64,000 nucleotides of DNA from Coriaria nepalensis (GCA_027186245.1 CP114482.1:11055209-11119208); one strand, 5' to 3'; positions 38,821 to 53,700 are shown, numbered from the stretch's first letter. Numbers and translations are program-made. Notes: generated from the letters alone by a model not told the origin.

Positions 38821-41800
38821 TCAGTGTTTTCAATCATTAAATTATTTGAAGGCACTGTAAACCAATTCTCTTTTTGCATTTAAAAAGCGACTTTCATGCA
38901 TAACTTGCAATTGATCTATTGATGGCAACTATGCATTTTTTAGCCTTAAAGTCATATTTTTGCGTCTCTTTTTTCAGTAAATCATTCTAAATCACTTCGA
39001 ACGAAATTCGGCCTTTAAACATGACTTTCGTGCATAACTTGCGGTAGATCTATTGAAGGAAACAATGCATTTGGTTAGCCTTGAAGTCATGTCACTGAGT
39101 CTCTTCTAGTCATTAAATCATTCTAAATTAAGTCGAACGGATTCTATTTTCTCCCTTCAAACATTATTTTCTTACATAACTTGCAATTAATCTACTAAAG
39201 ACAACAATGCATTATTTTAGCTTTAAAAAGCATATCACTCAGTGTTTTCAATCATTAAACTGTTTGAAGGCACTTCGAACCAATTGTATTTTTGTATTTT
39301 AAACACGACTTTCATTCATAACTTGCACGTGATCTATTGAAGGCCACTATTCATTTTTTAGCCTTTAATTCATATTATTGCGTTTCTTTTAATTATTAAA
39401 TCTTTCTAAATCTCTTCGAACGAAATTCGGCCTTTAAACATGACTTTTGTGCATAACTTGCAGTTGATCTATTGAAGGAAACAATGCATTTTTTTAGCCT
39501 TGAAGTCATGTCACTGAGTCTCTTCTAGTCATTAAATCATTCTATATTAATTCGAACGGATTCTATTTTCTCCCTTCAAACATTATTTTCTTACATAACT
39601 TGCAATTAATCTACTAAAGACAACAATGCATTATTTTAGCATTAAAAAGCATATCACTCAGTGTTTTCAATCATTAAATTGTTTGAAGGCACTTCGAACC
39701 AATTGTATTTTTGTATTTTAAACACGACTTTCATTCATAACTTGCACGTGATCTATTGAAGGCCACTATTCATTTTTTAGCCTTTAATTCATATTATTGC
39801 GTCTCTTTTAATTATTAAATCTTTCTAAATCTCTTCGAACGAAACTCGGCCTTTAAACATGACTTTCGTGCATAACTTGCAGTTGATCTATTGAAGGAAA
39901 CAATGCATTTTTTTAGCCTTGAAGTCATGTCACTGAGTCTCTTCTAGTCATTAAATCATTCTAAATTAATTCGAACGGATTCTATTTTCTCCCTTCAAAC
40001 ATTATTTTCTTACATAACTTGCAATTAATCTACTAAAGACAACAATGCATTATTTTAGCATTAAAAAGCATATCACTCAGTGTTTTCAATCATTAAATTG
40101 TTTGAAGGCACTGTAAACCAATTCTCTTTTTGCAATTAAAAAGCGACTTTCATGCATAACTTGCAATTGATCTATTGATGGCAACTATGCATTTTTTAGC
40201 CTTAAAGTCATATTTTTGCGTCTCTTTTAGTCAGTAAATCATTCTAAATCACTTCGAACGAAATTCGGCCTTTAAACATGACTTTCGTGCATAACTTGCA
40301 GTAGATCTATTGAAGGAAACAATGCATTTGTTTAGCCTTGAAGTCATGTCACTGAGTCTCTTCTAGTCATTAAATCATTCTAAATTAATTCGAACGGATT
40401 CTATTTTCTCCCTTCAAACAATATTTTCTTACATAACTTGCAATTAATCTACTAAAGACAACAATGCATTATTTTAGCATTAAAAAGCATATCACTCAGT
40501 GTTTTCAATCATTAAATTGTTTGAAGGCACTTCGAACCAATTGTATTTTTGTATTTTAAACACGACTTTCATTCATAACTTGCACGTGATCTATTGAAGG
40601 CCACTATTCATTTTTTAGCCTTTAATTCATATTATTGCGTCTCTTTTAATCATTAAATCTTTCTAAATCACTTCGAACGAAATTCGGCCTTTAAACATGA
40701 CTTTCGTGCATAACTTGCAGTTGATCTATTGAAGGAAACAATGCATTTGTTTAGCCTTGAAGTCATGTCACTGAGTCTCTTCTAGTCATTAAATCATTCT
40801 AAATTAATTCGAACGGATTCTATTTTCTCCCTTCAAACATTATTTTCTTACATAACTTGCAATTAATCTACTAAAGACAACAATGCATTATTTTAGCGTT
40901 AAAAAGCATATCACTCAGTCTTTTCAATCATTAAATTGTTTGAAGGCACTGTAAACGAATTCTCTTTTTGCATTTAAAAAGCGACTTTCATGCATAACTT
41001 GCAATTGATCTATTGATGGCAACTATGCATTTTTTAGCCTTAAAGTCATATTTTTGCGTCTCTTTTTTCAGTAAATCTTTCTAAATCTCTTCGAACGAAA
41101 TTCAGGCCTTTAAACATGACTTTCGTGCATAACTTGCAGTTGATCTATTGAAGGAAACAATGAATTTTTTTAGCCTTGAAGTCATGTCACTGAGTCTCTT
41201 CTAGTCATTAAATCATTCTAAATTAATTCGAACGGATTCTATTTTCTCCCTTCAAACATTATTTTCTTACATAACTTGCAATTAATCTACTAAAGACAAC
41301 AATGCATTATTTTAGCATTAAAAAGCATATCACTCAGTCTTTTCAATTATTAAATTGTTTGAAGGCACTTTGAACCAATTGTATTTTTGTATTTTAAACA
41401 CGACTTTCATTCATAACTTGCACGTGATCTATTGTGAAGGCCACCATTCATTTTTTAGCCTTTAATTCATATTATTATTGCGTCTCTTTTAATTATTAAA
41501 TCTTTCTAAATCTCTTCGAACGAAATTCGGCCTTTAAACATGACTTTCGTGCATAACTTGCAGTTGATCTATTGAAGGAAACAATGCATTTGTTTAGCCT
41601 TGAAGTCATGTCACTGAGTCTCTTCTAGTCATTAAATCATTCTAAATTAATTCGAACGGATTCTATTTTCTCCCTTCAAACATTATTTTCTTACATTACT
41701 TGCAATTAATCTACTAAAAACAACAATGCATTATTTTAGCGTTAAAAAGCATATCACTCAGTCTTTTCAATCATTAAATTGTTTGAAGGCACTGTAAACG

Positions 41801-41900
41801 AATTCTCTTTTTGCATTTAAAAAGCGACTTTCATGCATAACTTGCAATTGATCTATTGATGGCAACTATGCATTTTTTAGCCTTAAAGTCATATTTTTGC
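38821..41900. repeat. Mixed A1/A2 trimers with a displaced copy of 36.2-37.0 kb
   Basis: From about 40870 to 41620 the order AATTCAGGCC (41100), CAATGAATTTTTTTAG (41158), TCAATTATTAAATTG and TATTGTGAAGGCCACC (41432) repeats that at 36491-37000, offset 4611 bp or eleven trimers. It resembles the earlier copy (with the extra A in TTCAGGCC) rather than the nearer one. Two A1 monomers read TGTAAACGAATTC near 40953 and 41794. The rest is ordinary A1 and A2 trimers. Confidence 0.78.
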
Positions 41901-44900
41901 GTCTCTTTTAGTCAGTAAATCATTCTAAATCACTTCGAACGAAATTCGGCCTTTAAACATGACTTTCGTGCATAACTTGCAGTTGATCTATTGAAGGAAA
42001 CAATGCATTTATTTAGCCTTGAAGTCATGTCATGAGTCTCTTCTAGTCATTAAATCATTCTAAATTAATTCGAACGGATTCTATTTTCTCCCTTCAAACA
42101 TTATTTTCTTACATAACTTGCAATTAATCTACTAAAGACAACAATGCATTATTTTAGCTTTAAAAAGCATATCACTCAGTGTTTTCAATCATTAAATTGT
42201 TTGAAGGCACTTCGAACCAATTGTATTTTTGTATTTTAAACACGACTTTCATTCATAACTTGCACGTGATCTATTGAAGGCCACTATTCATTTTTTAGCC
42301 TTTAATTCATATTATTGCGTCTCTTTTAATTATTAAATCTTTCTAAATCTCTTCGAACGAAATTCGGCCTTTAAACATGACTTTTGTGCATAACTTGCAG
42401 TTGATCTATTAAAGGAAACAATGCATTTTTTTAGCCTTGAAGTCATGTCACTGAGTCTCTTCTAGTCATTAAATCATTCTATATTAATTCGAACGAATTC
42501 TATTTTCTCCCTTCAAACATTATTTTCTTACATAACTTGCAATTAATCTACTAAAGACAACAATGCATTATTTTAGCATTAAAAAGCATATCACTCAGTG
42601 TTTTCAATCATTAAATTGTTTGAAGGCACATCGAACCAATTGTATTTTTGTATTTTAAACACGACTTTCATTCATAACTTGCACGTGATCTATTGAAGGC
42701 CACTATTCATTTTTTAGCCTTTAATTCATATTATTGCGTCTCTTTTAGTTATTAAATCTTTCCAAATCTCTTCGAACGAAATTCGGCCTTTAAACATGAC
42801 TTTTGTGCATAACTTGCAGTTGATCTATTGAAGGAAACAATGCATTTGTTTAGCCTTGAAGTCATGTCACTAAGTCTCTTCTAGTCATTAAATCATTCTA
42901 AATTAATTCGAACGGATTCTATTTTCTCCCTTCAAACATTATTTTCTTACATAACTTGCAATTAATCTACTAAAGACAACAATGCATTATTTTAGCATTA
43001 AAAAGCATATCACTCAGTGTTTTCAATCATTAAATTGTTTGAAGGCACTTCGAACCAATTGTATTTTTGTATTTTAAACACGACTTTCATTCATAACTTG
43101 CACGTGATCTATTATAGGCCACTATTCATTTTTTAGCCTTTAATTCATATTATTGCGTCTCTTTTAATTATTAAATCTTTCTAAATCTCTTCGAACGAAA
43201 TTCGGCCTTTAAACATGACTTTTGTGCATAACTTGCAGTTGATCTATTGAAGGAAACAATGCATTTTTTTAGCCTTGAAGTCATGTCACTGAGTCTCTTC
43301 TAGTCATTAAATCATTCTATATTAATTCGAACGAATTCTATTTTCTCCCTTCAAACATTATTTTCTTACATAACTTGCAATTAATCTACTAAAGACAACA
43401 ATGCATTATTTTAGCATTAAAAAGCAAATCACTCAGTGTTTTCAATCATTAAATTGTTTGAAGGCACTTCGAACCAATTGTATTTTTGTATTTTAAACAC
43501 GACTTTCATTCATAACTTGCACGTGATCTATTGAAGGCCACTATTCATTTTTTAGCCTCTAATTCATATTATTGCGTCTCTTTTAATTATTAAATCTTTC
43601 CAAATCTCTTCGAACGAAATTCGGCCTTTAAACATGACTTTTGTGCATAACTTGCAGTTGATCTATTGAAGGAAACAATGCATTTGTTTAGCCTTGAAGT
43701 CATGTCACTAAGTCTCTTCTAGTCATTAAATCATTCTAAATTAATTCGAACGGATTCTATTTTCTCCCTTCAAACATTATTTTCTTACATAACTTGCAAT
43801 TAATCTACTAAAGACAACAATGCATTATTTTAGCATTAAAAAGCATATCACTCAGTCTTTTCAATCATTAAATTGTTTGAAGGCACTGTAAACCAATTCT
43901 CGTTTTGCATTTAAAAAGCGACTTTCATGCATAAATTGCAATTGATCTATTGATGGCAACTATGCATTTTTTAGCCTTAAAGTCATATTTTTGCGTCTCT
44001 TTTAGTCAGTAAATCATTCTAAATCACTTCGAACGAAATTCGGCCTTTAAACATGACTTTCGTCATAACTTGCAGTTGATCTATTGAAGGAAACAATGCA
44101 TTTGTTTCGCCTTGAAGTCATGTCATTGAGTCTCTTCTAGTCATTAAATCATTCTAAATTAATTCGAACGAATTCTATTTTCGCCCTTCAAACATTATTT
44201 TCTTACATAACTTGCAATTAATCTACTAAAGACAACAATGCATTATTTTAGCGTTAAAAAGCATATCACTCAGTCTTTTCAATCATTAAATTGTTTGAAG
44301 GCACTGTAAACCAATTCTCTTTTTGCATTTAAAAAGCGACTTTCATGCATAAATTGCAATTGATCTATTGATGGCAACTATGCATTTTTTAGCCTTACAG
44401 TCATATTTTTGCGTCTCTTTTAGTCAGTAAATCATTCTAAATCACTTCGAACGAAATTCGGCCTTTAAACATGACTTTCGTGCATAACTTGCAGTTGATC
44501 TATTGAAGGAAACATGCATTTATTTAGCCTTGAAGTCATGTCATGAGTCTCTTCTAGTCATTAAATCATTCTAAATTAATTCGAACGGATTCTATTTTCT
44601 CCCTTCAAACATTATTTTCTTACATAACTTGCAATTAATCTACTAAAGACAACAATGCATTATTTTAGCATTAAAAAGCATATCACTCAGTGTTTTCAAT
44701 CATTAAATTGTTTGAAGGCACTTCGACCCAATTGTATTTTTGTATTTTAAACACGTCTTTTATTCATAACTTGCACGTGATCTATTGAAGGCCACTATTC
44801 ATTTTTTAGCCTTTAATTCATATTATTGCGTCTCTTTTAATTATTAAATCTTTCTAAATCTCGTCGAACGAAACTCGGCCTCCAAACATGACTTTTGTGC

Positions 44901-45950
44901 ATAACTTGCAGTTGATCTATTGAAGGAAACAATGCATTTGTTTAGCCTTGAAGTCATGTCACTGAGTCTCTTCTAGTCATTAAATCATTCTAAATTAATT
45001 CGAACGGATTCTATTTTCTCCCTTCAAACATTATTTTCTTACATAACTTGCAATTAATCTACTAAAGACAACAATGCATTATTTTAGCATTAAAAATCAT
45101 ATCACTCAGTGTTTTCAATCATTAAATTGTTTGTAGGCACTTCGACCCAATTGTATTTTTGTATTTTAAACACGACTTTCATTCATAACTTGCACGTGAT
45201 CTATTGAAGGCCACTATTCATTTTTTATCCTTTAATTCATATTAGTGCGTCTCTTTTAATTATTAAATCTTTCTAAATCTCTTCGAAGGAAATTCGGGCT
45301 TTAAACATGACTTTCGTGCATAACTTGCAGTTGATCTATTGAAGGAAACAATGCATTTGTTTAGCCTTGAAGTCATGTCACTGAGTCTCTTCTAGTCATT
45401 GAATCATTCCAAATTAATTCGAACGGATTCTATTTTCTCCCTTCAAACATTATTTTCTTACATAACTTGCAATTGATCTACTAAAGACAACAATGCATTA
45501 TTTTAGCATTAAAAAGCATATCACTCAGTGTTTTCAATCATTAAATTGTTTGAAGGCACTTCGAACCAATTGTATTTTTGTATTTTAAACACGACTTTCA
45601 TGCATAACTTGCACGTGATCTATTCAAGGCCACTATTCATTTTTTAGCCTTTAATTCATATTATTGCGTCTCTTTTAATCATTAAATCTTTCTAAATCAC
45701 TTCGAACGAAATTCGGCCTTTAAACATGACTTTCGTGCATAACTTGCAGTTGATCTATTGAAGGAAACAATGCATTTGTTTAGCCTTGAAGTCATGTCAT
45801 TGAGTCTCTTCTAGTCATTAAATCATTCTAAATTAATTCGAACGGATTCTATTTTCTCCCTTCAAACATTATTTTCTTACATAACTTGCAATTAATCTAC
45901 TAAAGACAACAATGCATTATTTTAGCGTTAAAAAGCATATCACTCAGTGT
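41900..45950. repeat. Segmental duplication, left copy
   Basis: This segment recurs at 50.7-54.7 kb. Ordered private markers are TTATTTAGCC with GTCATGAGTC (42009), AAAGCAAATCACTC (43421), AGCCTCTAATTC, TTTCGTCATAAC (44058), TTTCGCCTTGAAG, GCCTTACAGTC (44391), GGAAACATGCATTTATT (44507), CACGTCTTTTATTC, TTAAAAATCATATC, TTTATCCTTTAATTC, CGAAGGAAATTCGGGC (45284) and AGTCATTGAATCATTCC (45393). The offset is 7950 bp in the centre but 8788 bp at both ends. This copy carries an extra two-trimer duplication of 838 bp in its left part (TCTATATTAATTCG near 42478 and 43316). Confidence 0.88.
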
Positions 45951-48900
45951 TTTCAATCATTAAATTGTTTGAAGGCACTGTAAACCAATTCTCTTTTTGC
46001 ATTTAAAAAGCGACTTTCATGCATAACTTGCAATTGATCTATTGATGGCAACTATGCATTTTTTAGCCTTAAAGTCATATTTTTGCGTCTCTTTTAGTCA
46101 GTAAATCATTCTAAATCACTTCGAACGAAATTCGGCCTTTAAACATGACTTTCGTGCATAACTTGCAGTTGATCTATTGAAGGAAACAATGCATTTGTTT
46201 AGCCTTGAAGTCATGTCACTGAGTCTCTTCTAGTCATTAAATCATTCTAAATTAATTCGAACGGATTCTATTTTCTCCCTTCAAACATTATTTTCTTACA
46301 TAACTTGCAATTAATCTACTAAAGACAACAATGCATTATTTTAGCAGTAAAAAGCATATCACTCAGTGTTTTCAATCATTAAATTGTTTGTAGGCACTTC
46401 GACCCAATTGTATTTTTGTATTTTAAACACGACTTTCATTCATAACTTGCACGTGATCTATTATAGGCCACTATTCATTTTTTAGCCTTTAATTCATATT
46501 ATTGCGTCTCTTTTAATTATTAAATCTTTCTAAATCTCTTCGAACGAAATTCGGCCTTTAAACATGACTTTTGTGCATAACTTGCAGTTGATCTATTGAA
46601 GGAAACAATGCATTTGTTTAGCCTTGAAGTCATGTCACTGAGTCTCTTCTAGTCATTAAATCATTCTAAATTAATTCGAACGGATTCTATTTTCTCCCTT
46701 CAAACATTATTTTCTTACATAACTTGCAATTAATCTACTAAAGACAACAATGCATTATTTTAGCATTAAAAAGCATATCACTGAGTCTTTTCAATCATTA
46801 AATTGTTTGAAGGCACTGTAAACCAATTCTCTTTTTGTATTTAAAAAGCGACTTTCATGCATAACTTGCAATTGATCTATTGATGGCAACTATGCATTTT
46901 TTAGCCTTAAAGTCATATTTTTGCGTCTCTTTTTTCAGTAAATCATTCTAAATCACTTCGAACGAAATTCGGCCTTTAAACATGACTTTCGTGCATAACT
47001 TGCAGTTGATCTATTGAAGGAAACAATGCATTTGTTTAGCCTTGAAGTCATGTCACTGAGTCTCTTCTAGTCATTAAATCATTCTAAATTAATTCGACGA
47101 ATTCTATTTTCTCCCTTCAAACATTATTTTCTTACATAACTTGCAATTAATCTACTAAAGACAACAATGCATTATTTTAGCGTTAAAAAGCATATCACTC
47201 AGTGTTTTCAATCATTAAATTGTTTGAAGGCACTGTAAACCAATTCTCTTTTTGCATTTAAAAAGCGACTTTCATGCATAACTTGCAATTGATCTATTGA
47301 TGGCAACTATGCATTTTTTAGCCTTAAAGTCATATTTTTGCGTCTCTTTTAGTCAGTAAATCATTCTAAATCACTTCGAACGAAATTCGGCCTTTAAACA
47401 TGACTTTCGTGCATAACTTGCAGTTGATCTATTGAAGGAAACAATGCATTTGTTTAGCCTTGAAGTCATGTCACTGAGTCTCTTCTAGTCATTAAATCAT
47501 TCTAAATTAATTCGAACGGATTCTATTTTCTCCCTTCAAACATTATTTTCTTACATAACTTGCAATTAATCTACTAAAGTCAACAATGCATTATTTTAGC
47601 AGTAAAAAGCATATCACTCAGTGTTTTCAATCATTAAATTGTTTGTAGGCACTTCGACCCAATTGTATTTTTGTATTTTAAACACGACTTTCATTCATAA
47701 CTTGCACGTGATCTATTATAGGCCACTATTCATTTTTTAGCCTTTAATTCATATTATTGCGTCTCTTTTAATTATTAAATCTTTCTAAATCTCTTCGAAC
47801 GAAATTCGGCCTTTAAACATGACTTTTGTGCATAACTTGCAGTTGATCTATTGAAGGAAACAATGCATTTGTTTAGCCTTGAAGTCATGTCACTGAGTCT
47901 CTTCTAGTCATTAAATCATTCTAAATTAATTCGAACGGATTCTATTTTCTCCCTTCAAACATTATTTTCTTACATAACTTGCAATTAATCTACTAAAGAC
48001 AACAATGCATTATTTTAGCATTAAAAAGCATATCACTCAGTCTTTTCAATCATTAAATTGTTTGAAGGCACTGTAAACCAATTCTCTTTTTGCATTTAAA
48101 AAGCGACTTTCATGCATAACTTGCAATTGATCTATTGATGGCAACTATGCATTTTTTAGCCTTAAAGTCATATTTTTGCGTCTCTTTTTTCAGTAAATCA
48201 TTCTAAATCACTTCGAACGAAATTCGGCCTTTAAACATGACTTTCGTGCATAACTTGCAGTTGATCTATTGAAGGAAACAATGCATTTGTTTAGCCTTGA
48301 AGTCATGTCACTGAGTCTCTTCTAGTCATTAAATCATTCTAAATTAATTCGACGAATTCTATTTTCTCCCTTCAAACATTATTTTCTTACATAACTTGCA
48401 ATTAATCTACTAAAGACAACAATGCATTATTTTAGCGTTAAAAAGCATATCACTCAGTGTTTTCAATCATTAAATTGTTTGAAGGCACTGTAAACCAATT
48501 CTCTTTTTGCATTTAAAAAGCGACTTTCATGCATAACTTGCAATTGATCTATTGATGGCAACTATGCATTTTTTAGCCTTAAAGTCATATTTTTGCGTCT
48601 CTTTTAGTCAGTAAATCATTCTAAATCACTTCGAACGAAATTCGGCCTTTAAACATGACTTTCATGCATAACTTGCAGTTGATCTATTGAAGGAAACAAT
48701 GCATTTGTTTAGCCTTGAAGTCATGTCACTGAGTCTCTTCTAGTCATTAAATCATTCTAAATTAATTCGAACGGATTCTATTTTCTCCCTTCAAACATTA
48801 TTTTCTTACATAACTTGCAATTAATCTACTAAAGTCAACAATGCATTATTTTAGCAGTAAAAAGCATATCACTCAGTGTTTTCAATCATTAAATTGTTTG

Positions 48901-49180
48901 TAGGCACATCGACCCAATTGTATTTTTGTATTTTAAACACGACTTTCATTCATAACTTGCACGTGATCTATTATAGGCCACTATTCATTTTTTAGCCTTT
49001 AATTCATATTATTGCGTCTCTTTTAATTATTAAATCTTTCTAAATCTCTTCGAACGAAATTCGGCCTTTAAACATGACTTTTGTGCATAACTTGCAGTTG
49101 ATCTATTGAAGGAAACAATGCATTTGTTTAGCCTTGAAGTCATGTCACTGAGTCTCTTCTAGTCATTAAATCATTCTAAA
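45850..49180. repeat. About 2.65 copies of a 1255-bp three-trimer unit
   Basis: TTTGTAGGCAC(T/A)TCGACCC lies at about 46388, 47643 and 48898, TATTATAGGCC follows each, and AATTCGACGAATTC is at 47091 and 48346, all 1255 bp apart. Each unit also has an A1 with CTTTTTTCAGTAAATC and one with CAGTGTTTTC before TGTAAACC. The third copy stops near 49180, where C changes to AACGAATTCTATTTTCGCCC. The unit is 2 bp shorter than three normal trimers, partly because of the AA deletion in TTCGACGAA. Confidence 0.85.
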
Positions 49181-50700
49181 TTAATTCGAACGAATTCTAT
49201 TTTCGCCCTTCAAACATTATTTTCTTACATAACTTGCAATTAATCTACTAAAGACAACAATGCACTATTTTAGCGTTAAAAAGCATATCACTCAGTCTTT
49301 TCAATCATTAAATTGTTTGAAGGCACTGTAAACCAATTCTCTTTTTGCATTTAAAAAGCGACTTTCATGCATAACTTGCAATTGATCTATTGATGGCAAC
49401 TATGCATTTTTTAGCCTTAAAGTCATATTGTTGCGTCTCTTTTTTCAGTAAATCATTCTAAATCACTTCGAACGAAATTCGGCCTTTAAACATGACTTTC
49501 GTGCATAACTTGCAGTAGATCTATTGAAGGAAACAATGCATTTGTTTAGCCTTGAAGTCATGTCATTGAGTCTCTTCTAGTCATTAAATCATTCTAAATT
49601 AATTCGAACGGATTCTATTTTCTCCCTTCAAACATTATTTTCTTACATAACTTGCAATTAATCTACTAAAGACAACAATGCATTATTTTACCATTAAAAA
49701 GCATATCACTCAGTGTTTTCAATCATTAAATTGTTTGAAGGCACTTCGAACCAATTGTATTTTTGTATTTTAAACACGACTTTCATTCATAACTTGCACG
49801 TGATCTATTGAAGGCCACTATTCATTTTTTAGCCTTTAATTCATATTATTGCGTCTCTTTTAATTATTAAATCTTTCTAAATCTCTTCGAACGAAATTCG
49901 GCCTTTAAACATGACTTTCGTGCGTAACTTGCAGTTGATCTATTGAAGGAAACAATGCATTTTTTTAGCCTTGAAGTCATGTCACTGAGTCTCTTCTAGT
50001 CATTAAATCATTCTAAATTAATTCGAACGGATTCTATTTTCTCCCTTCAAACATTATTTTCTTACATAACTTGCAATTAATCTACTAAAGACAACAATGC
50101 ATTATTTTAGCATTAAAAAGCATATCACTCAGTCTTTTCAATCATTAAATTGTTTGAAGGCACTGTAAACCAATTCTCTTTTTGCATTTAAAAAGCGACT
50201 TTCATGCATAACTTGCAATTGATCTATTGATGGCAACTATGCATTTTTTAGCCTTAAAGTCATATTTTTGCGTCTCTTTTTTCAGTAAATCATTCTAAAT
50301 CACTTCGAACGAAATTCGGCCTTTAAACATGACTTTCGTGCATAACTTGCAGTTGATCTATTGAAGGAAACAATGCATTTGTTTAGCCTTGAAGTCATGT
50401 CACTGAGTCTCTTCTAGTCATTAAATCATTCTAAATTAATTCGACGAATTCTATTTTCTCCCTTCAAACATTATTTTCTTACATAATTTGCAATTAATCT
50501 ACTAAAGACAACAATGCATTATTTTAGCGTTAAAAAGCATATCACTCAGTGTTTTCAATCATTAAATTGTTTGAAGGCACTGTAAACCAATTCTCTTTTT
50601 GCATTTAAAAAGCGACTTTCATGCATAACTTGCAATTGATCTATTGATGGCAACTATGCATTTTTTAGCCTTAAAGTCATATTTTTGCGTCTCTTTTAGT
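49181..50700. repeat. Mixed trimers, including a further AATTCGACGAATTC copy
   Basis: An AATTCGACGAATTC C monomer at 50438, with its A1 neighbours, repeats those of the 1255-bp unit at an offset of 2092 bp from the one at 48346 (five trimers). The A1 at about 49320 has CATATTGTTGCGTC. Nothing apart from satellite is seen. Confidence 0.75.
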
Positions 50701-53700
50701 AAGTAAATCATTCTAAATCACTTCGAACGAAATTCGGCCTTTAAACATGACTTTCGTGCATAACTTGCAGTTGATCTATTGAAGGAAACAATGCATTTAT
50801 TTAGCCTTGAAGTCATGTCATGAGTCTCTTCTAGTCATTAAATCATTCTAAATTAATTCGAACGGATTCTATTTTCTCCCTTCAAACATTATTTTCTTAC
50901 ATAACTTGCAATTAATCTACTAAAGACAACAATGCATTATTTTAGCATTAAAAAGCATATCACTCAGTGTTTTCAATCATTAAATTGTTTGAAGGCACTT
51001 CGAACCAATTGTATTTTTGTATTTTAAACACGACTTTCATTCATAACTTGCACGTGATCTGTTGAAGGCCACTATTCATTTTTTAGCCTTTTATTCATAT
51101 TATTGCGTCTCTTTTAATTATTAAATCTTTCTAAATCTCTTCGAACGAAATTCGGCCTTTAAACATGACTTTTGTGCATAACTTGCAGTTGATCTATTGA
51201 AGGAAACAATGCATTTTTTTAGCCTTGAAGTCATGTCACTGAGTCTCTTCTAGTCATTAAATCATTCTATATTAATTCGAACGAATTCTATTTTCTCCCT
51301 TCAAACATTATTTTCTTACATAACTTGCAATTAATCTACTAAAGACAACAATGCATTATTTTAGCATTAAAAAGCAAATCACTCAGTGTTTTCAATCATT
51401 AAATTGTTTGAAGGCACTTCGAACCAATTGTATTTTTGTATTTTAAACACGACTTTCATTCATAACTTGCACGTGATCTATTGAAGGCCACTATTCATTT
51501 TTTAGCCTCTAATTCATATTATTGCGTCTCTTTTAATTATTAAATCTTTCCAAATCTCTTCGAACGAAATTCGGCCTTTAAACATGACTTTTGTGCATAA
51601 CTTGCAGTTGATCTATTGAAGGAAACAATGCATTTGTTTAGCCTTGAAGTCATGTCACTAAGTCTCTTCTAGTCATTAAATCATTCTAAATTAATTCGAA
51701 CGGATTCTATTTTCTCCCTTCAAACATTATTTTCTTACATAACTTGCAATTAATCTACTAAAGACAACAATGCATTATTTTAGCATTAAAAAGCATATCA
51801 CTCAGTCTTTTCAATCATTAAATTGTTTGAAGGCACTGTAAACCAATTCTCGTTTTGCATTTAAAAAGCGACTTTCATGCATAAATTGCAATTGATCTAT
51901 TGATGGCAACTATGCATTTTTTAGCCTTAAAGTCATATTTTTGCGTCTCTTTTAGTCAGTAAATCATTCTAAATCACTTCGAACGAAATTCGGCCTTTAA
52001 ACATGACTTTCGTCATAACTTGCAGTTGATCTATTGAAGGAAACAATGCATTTGTTTCGCCTTGAAGTCATGTCATTGAGTCTCTTCTAGTCATTAAATC
52101 ATTCTAAATTAATTCGAACGAATTCTATTTTCGCCCTTCAAACATTATTTTCTTACATAACTTGCAATTAATCTACTAAAGACAACAATGCATTATTTTA
52201 GCGTTAAAAAGCATATCACTCAGTCTTTTCAATCATTAAATTGTTTGAAGGCACTGTAAACCAATTCTCTTTTTGCATTTAAAAAGCGACTTTCATGCAT
52301 AAATTGCAATTGATCTATTGATGGCAACTATACATTTTTTAGCCTTACAGTCATATTTTTGCGTCTCTTTTAGTCAGTAAATCATTCTAAATCACTTCGA
52401 ACGAAATTCGGCCTTTAAACATGACTTTCGTGCATAACTTGCAGTTGATCTATTGAAGGAAACATGCATTTATTTAGCCTTGAAGTCATGTCATGAGTCT
52501 CTTCTAGTCATTAAATCATTCTAAATTAATTCGAACGGATTCTATTTTCTCCCTTCAAACATTATTTTCTTACATAACTTGCAATTAATCTACTAAAGAC
52601 AACAATGCATTATTTTAGCATTAAAAAGCATATCACTCAGTGTTTTCAATCATTAAATTGTTTGAAGGCACTTCGACCCAATTGTATTTTTGTATTTTAA
52701 ACACGTCTTTTATTCATAACTTGCACGTGATCTATTGAAGGCCACTATTCATTTTTTAGCCTTTAATTCATATTATTGCGTCTCTTTTAATTATTAAATC
52801 TTTCTAAATCTCGTCGAACGAAACTCGGCCTCTAAACATGACTTTTGTGCATAACTTGCAGTTGATCTATTGAAGGAAACAATGCATTTGTTTAGCCTTG
52901 AAGTCATGTCACTGAGTCTCTTCTAGTCATTAAATCATTCTAAATTAATTCGAACGGATTCTATTTTCTCCCTTCAAACATTATTTTCTTACATAACTTG
53001 CAATTAATCTACTAAAGACAACAATGCATTATTTTAGCATTAAAAATCATATCACTCAGTGTTTTCAATCATTAAATTGTTTGAAGGCACTTCGACCCAA
53101 TTGTATTTTTGTATTCTAAACACGACTTTCATTCATAACTTGCACGTGATCTATTGAAGGCCACTATTCATTTTTTATCCTTTAATTCATATTAGTGCGT
53201 CTCTTTTAATTATTAAATCTTTCTAAATCTCTTCGAAGGAAATTCGGGCTTTAAACATGACATTTGTGCATAACTTGCAGTTGATCTATTGAAGGAAACA
53301 ATGCATTTTTTTAGCCTCGAAGTCATGTCACTGAGTCTCTTCTAGTCATTAAATCATTATAAATTAATTCGAACGAATTCTATTTTCTCCCTTCAAACAT
53401 TATTTTCTTACATAACTTGCAATTAATCTACTAAAGACAACAATGCATTATTTTAGCATTAAAAAGCATATCACTCAGTGTTTTCAATCATTAAATTGTT
53501 TGAAGGCACTTCGAACCAATTGTATTTTTGTATTTTAAACACGACTTTCATTCATAACTTGCACGTGATCTGTTGAAGGCCACTATTCATTTTTTAGCCT
53601 TTAATTCATATTATTGCGTCTCTTTTAATTATTAAATCTTTCTAAATCTCTTCGAACGAAATTCGGCCTTTAAACATGACTTTTGTGCATAACTTGCAGT

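Noticed and set aside
45280..45300. CENP-B-box-like sequence in B monomers (TTCGAACGAAATTCGG; CGGG form at 45284 and 53233)
   Set aside because: TTCG and the following A fit the box, but the CGG comes two bases too late for the consensus spacing, and CGGG is present in only a few copies. I do not call it a CENP-B box.
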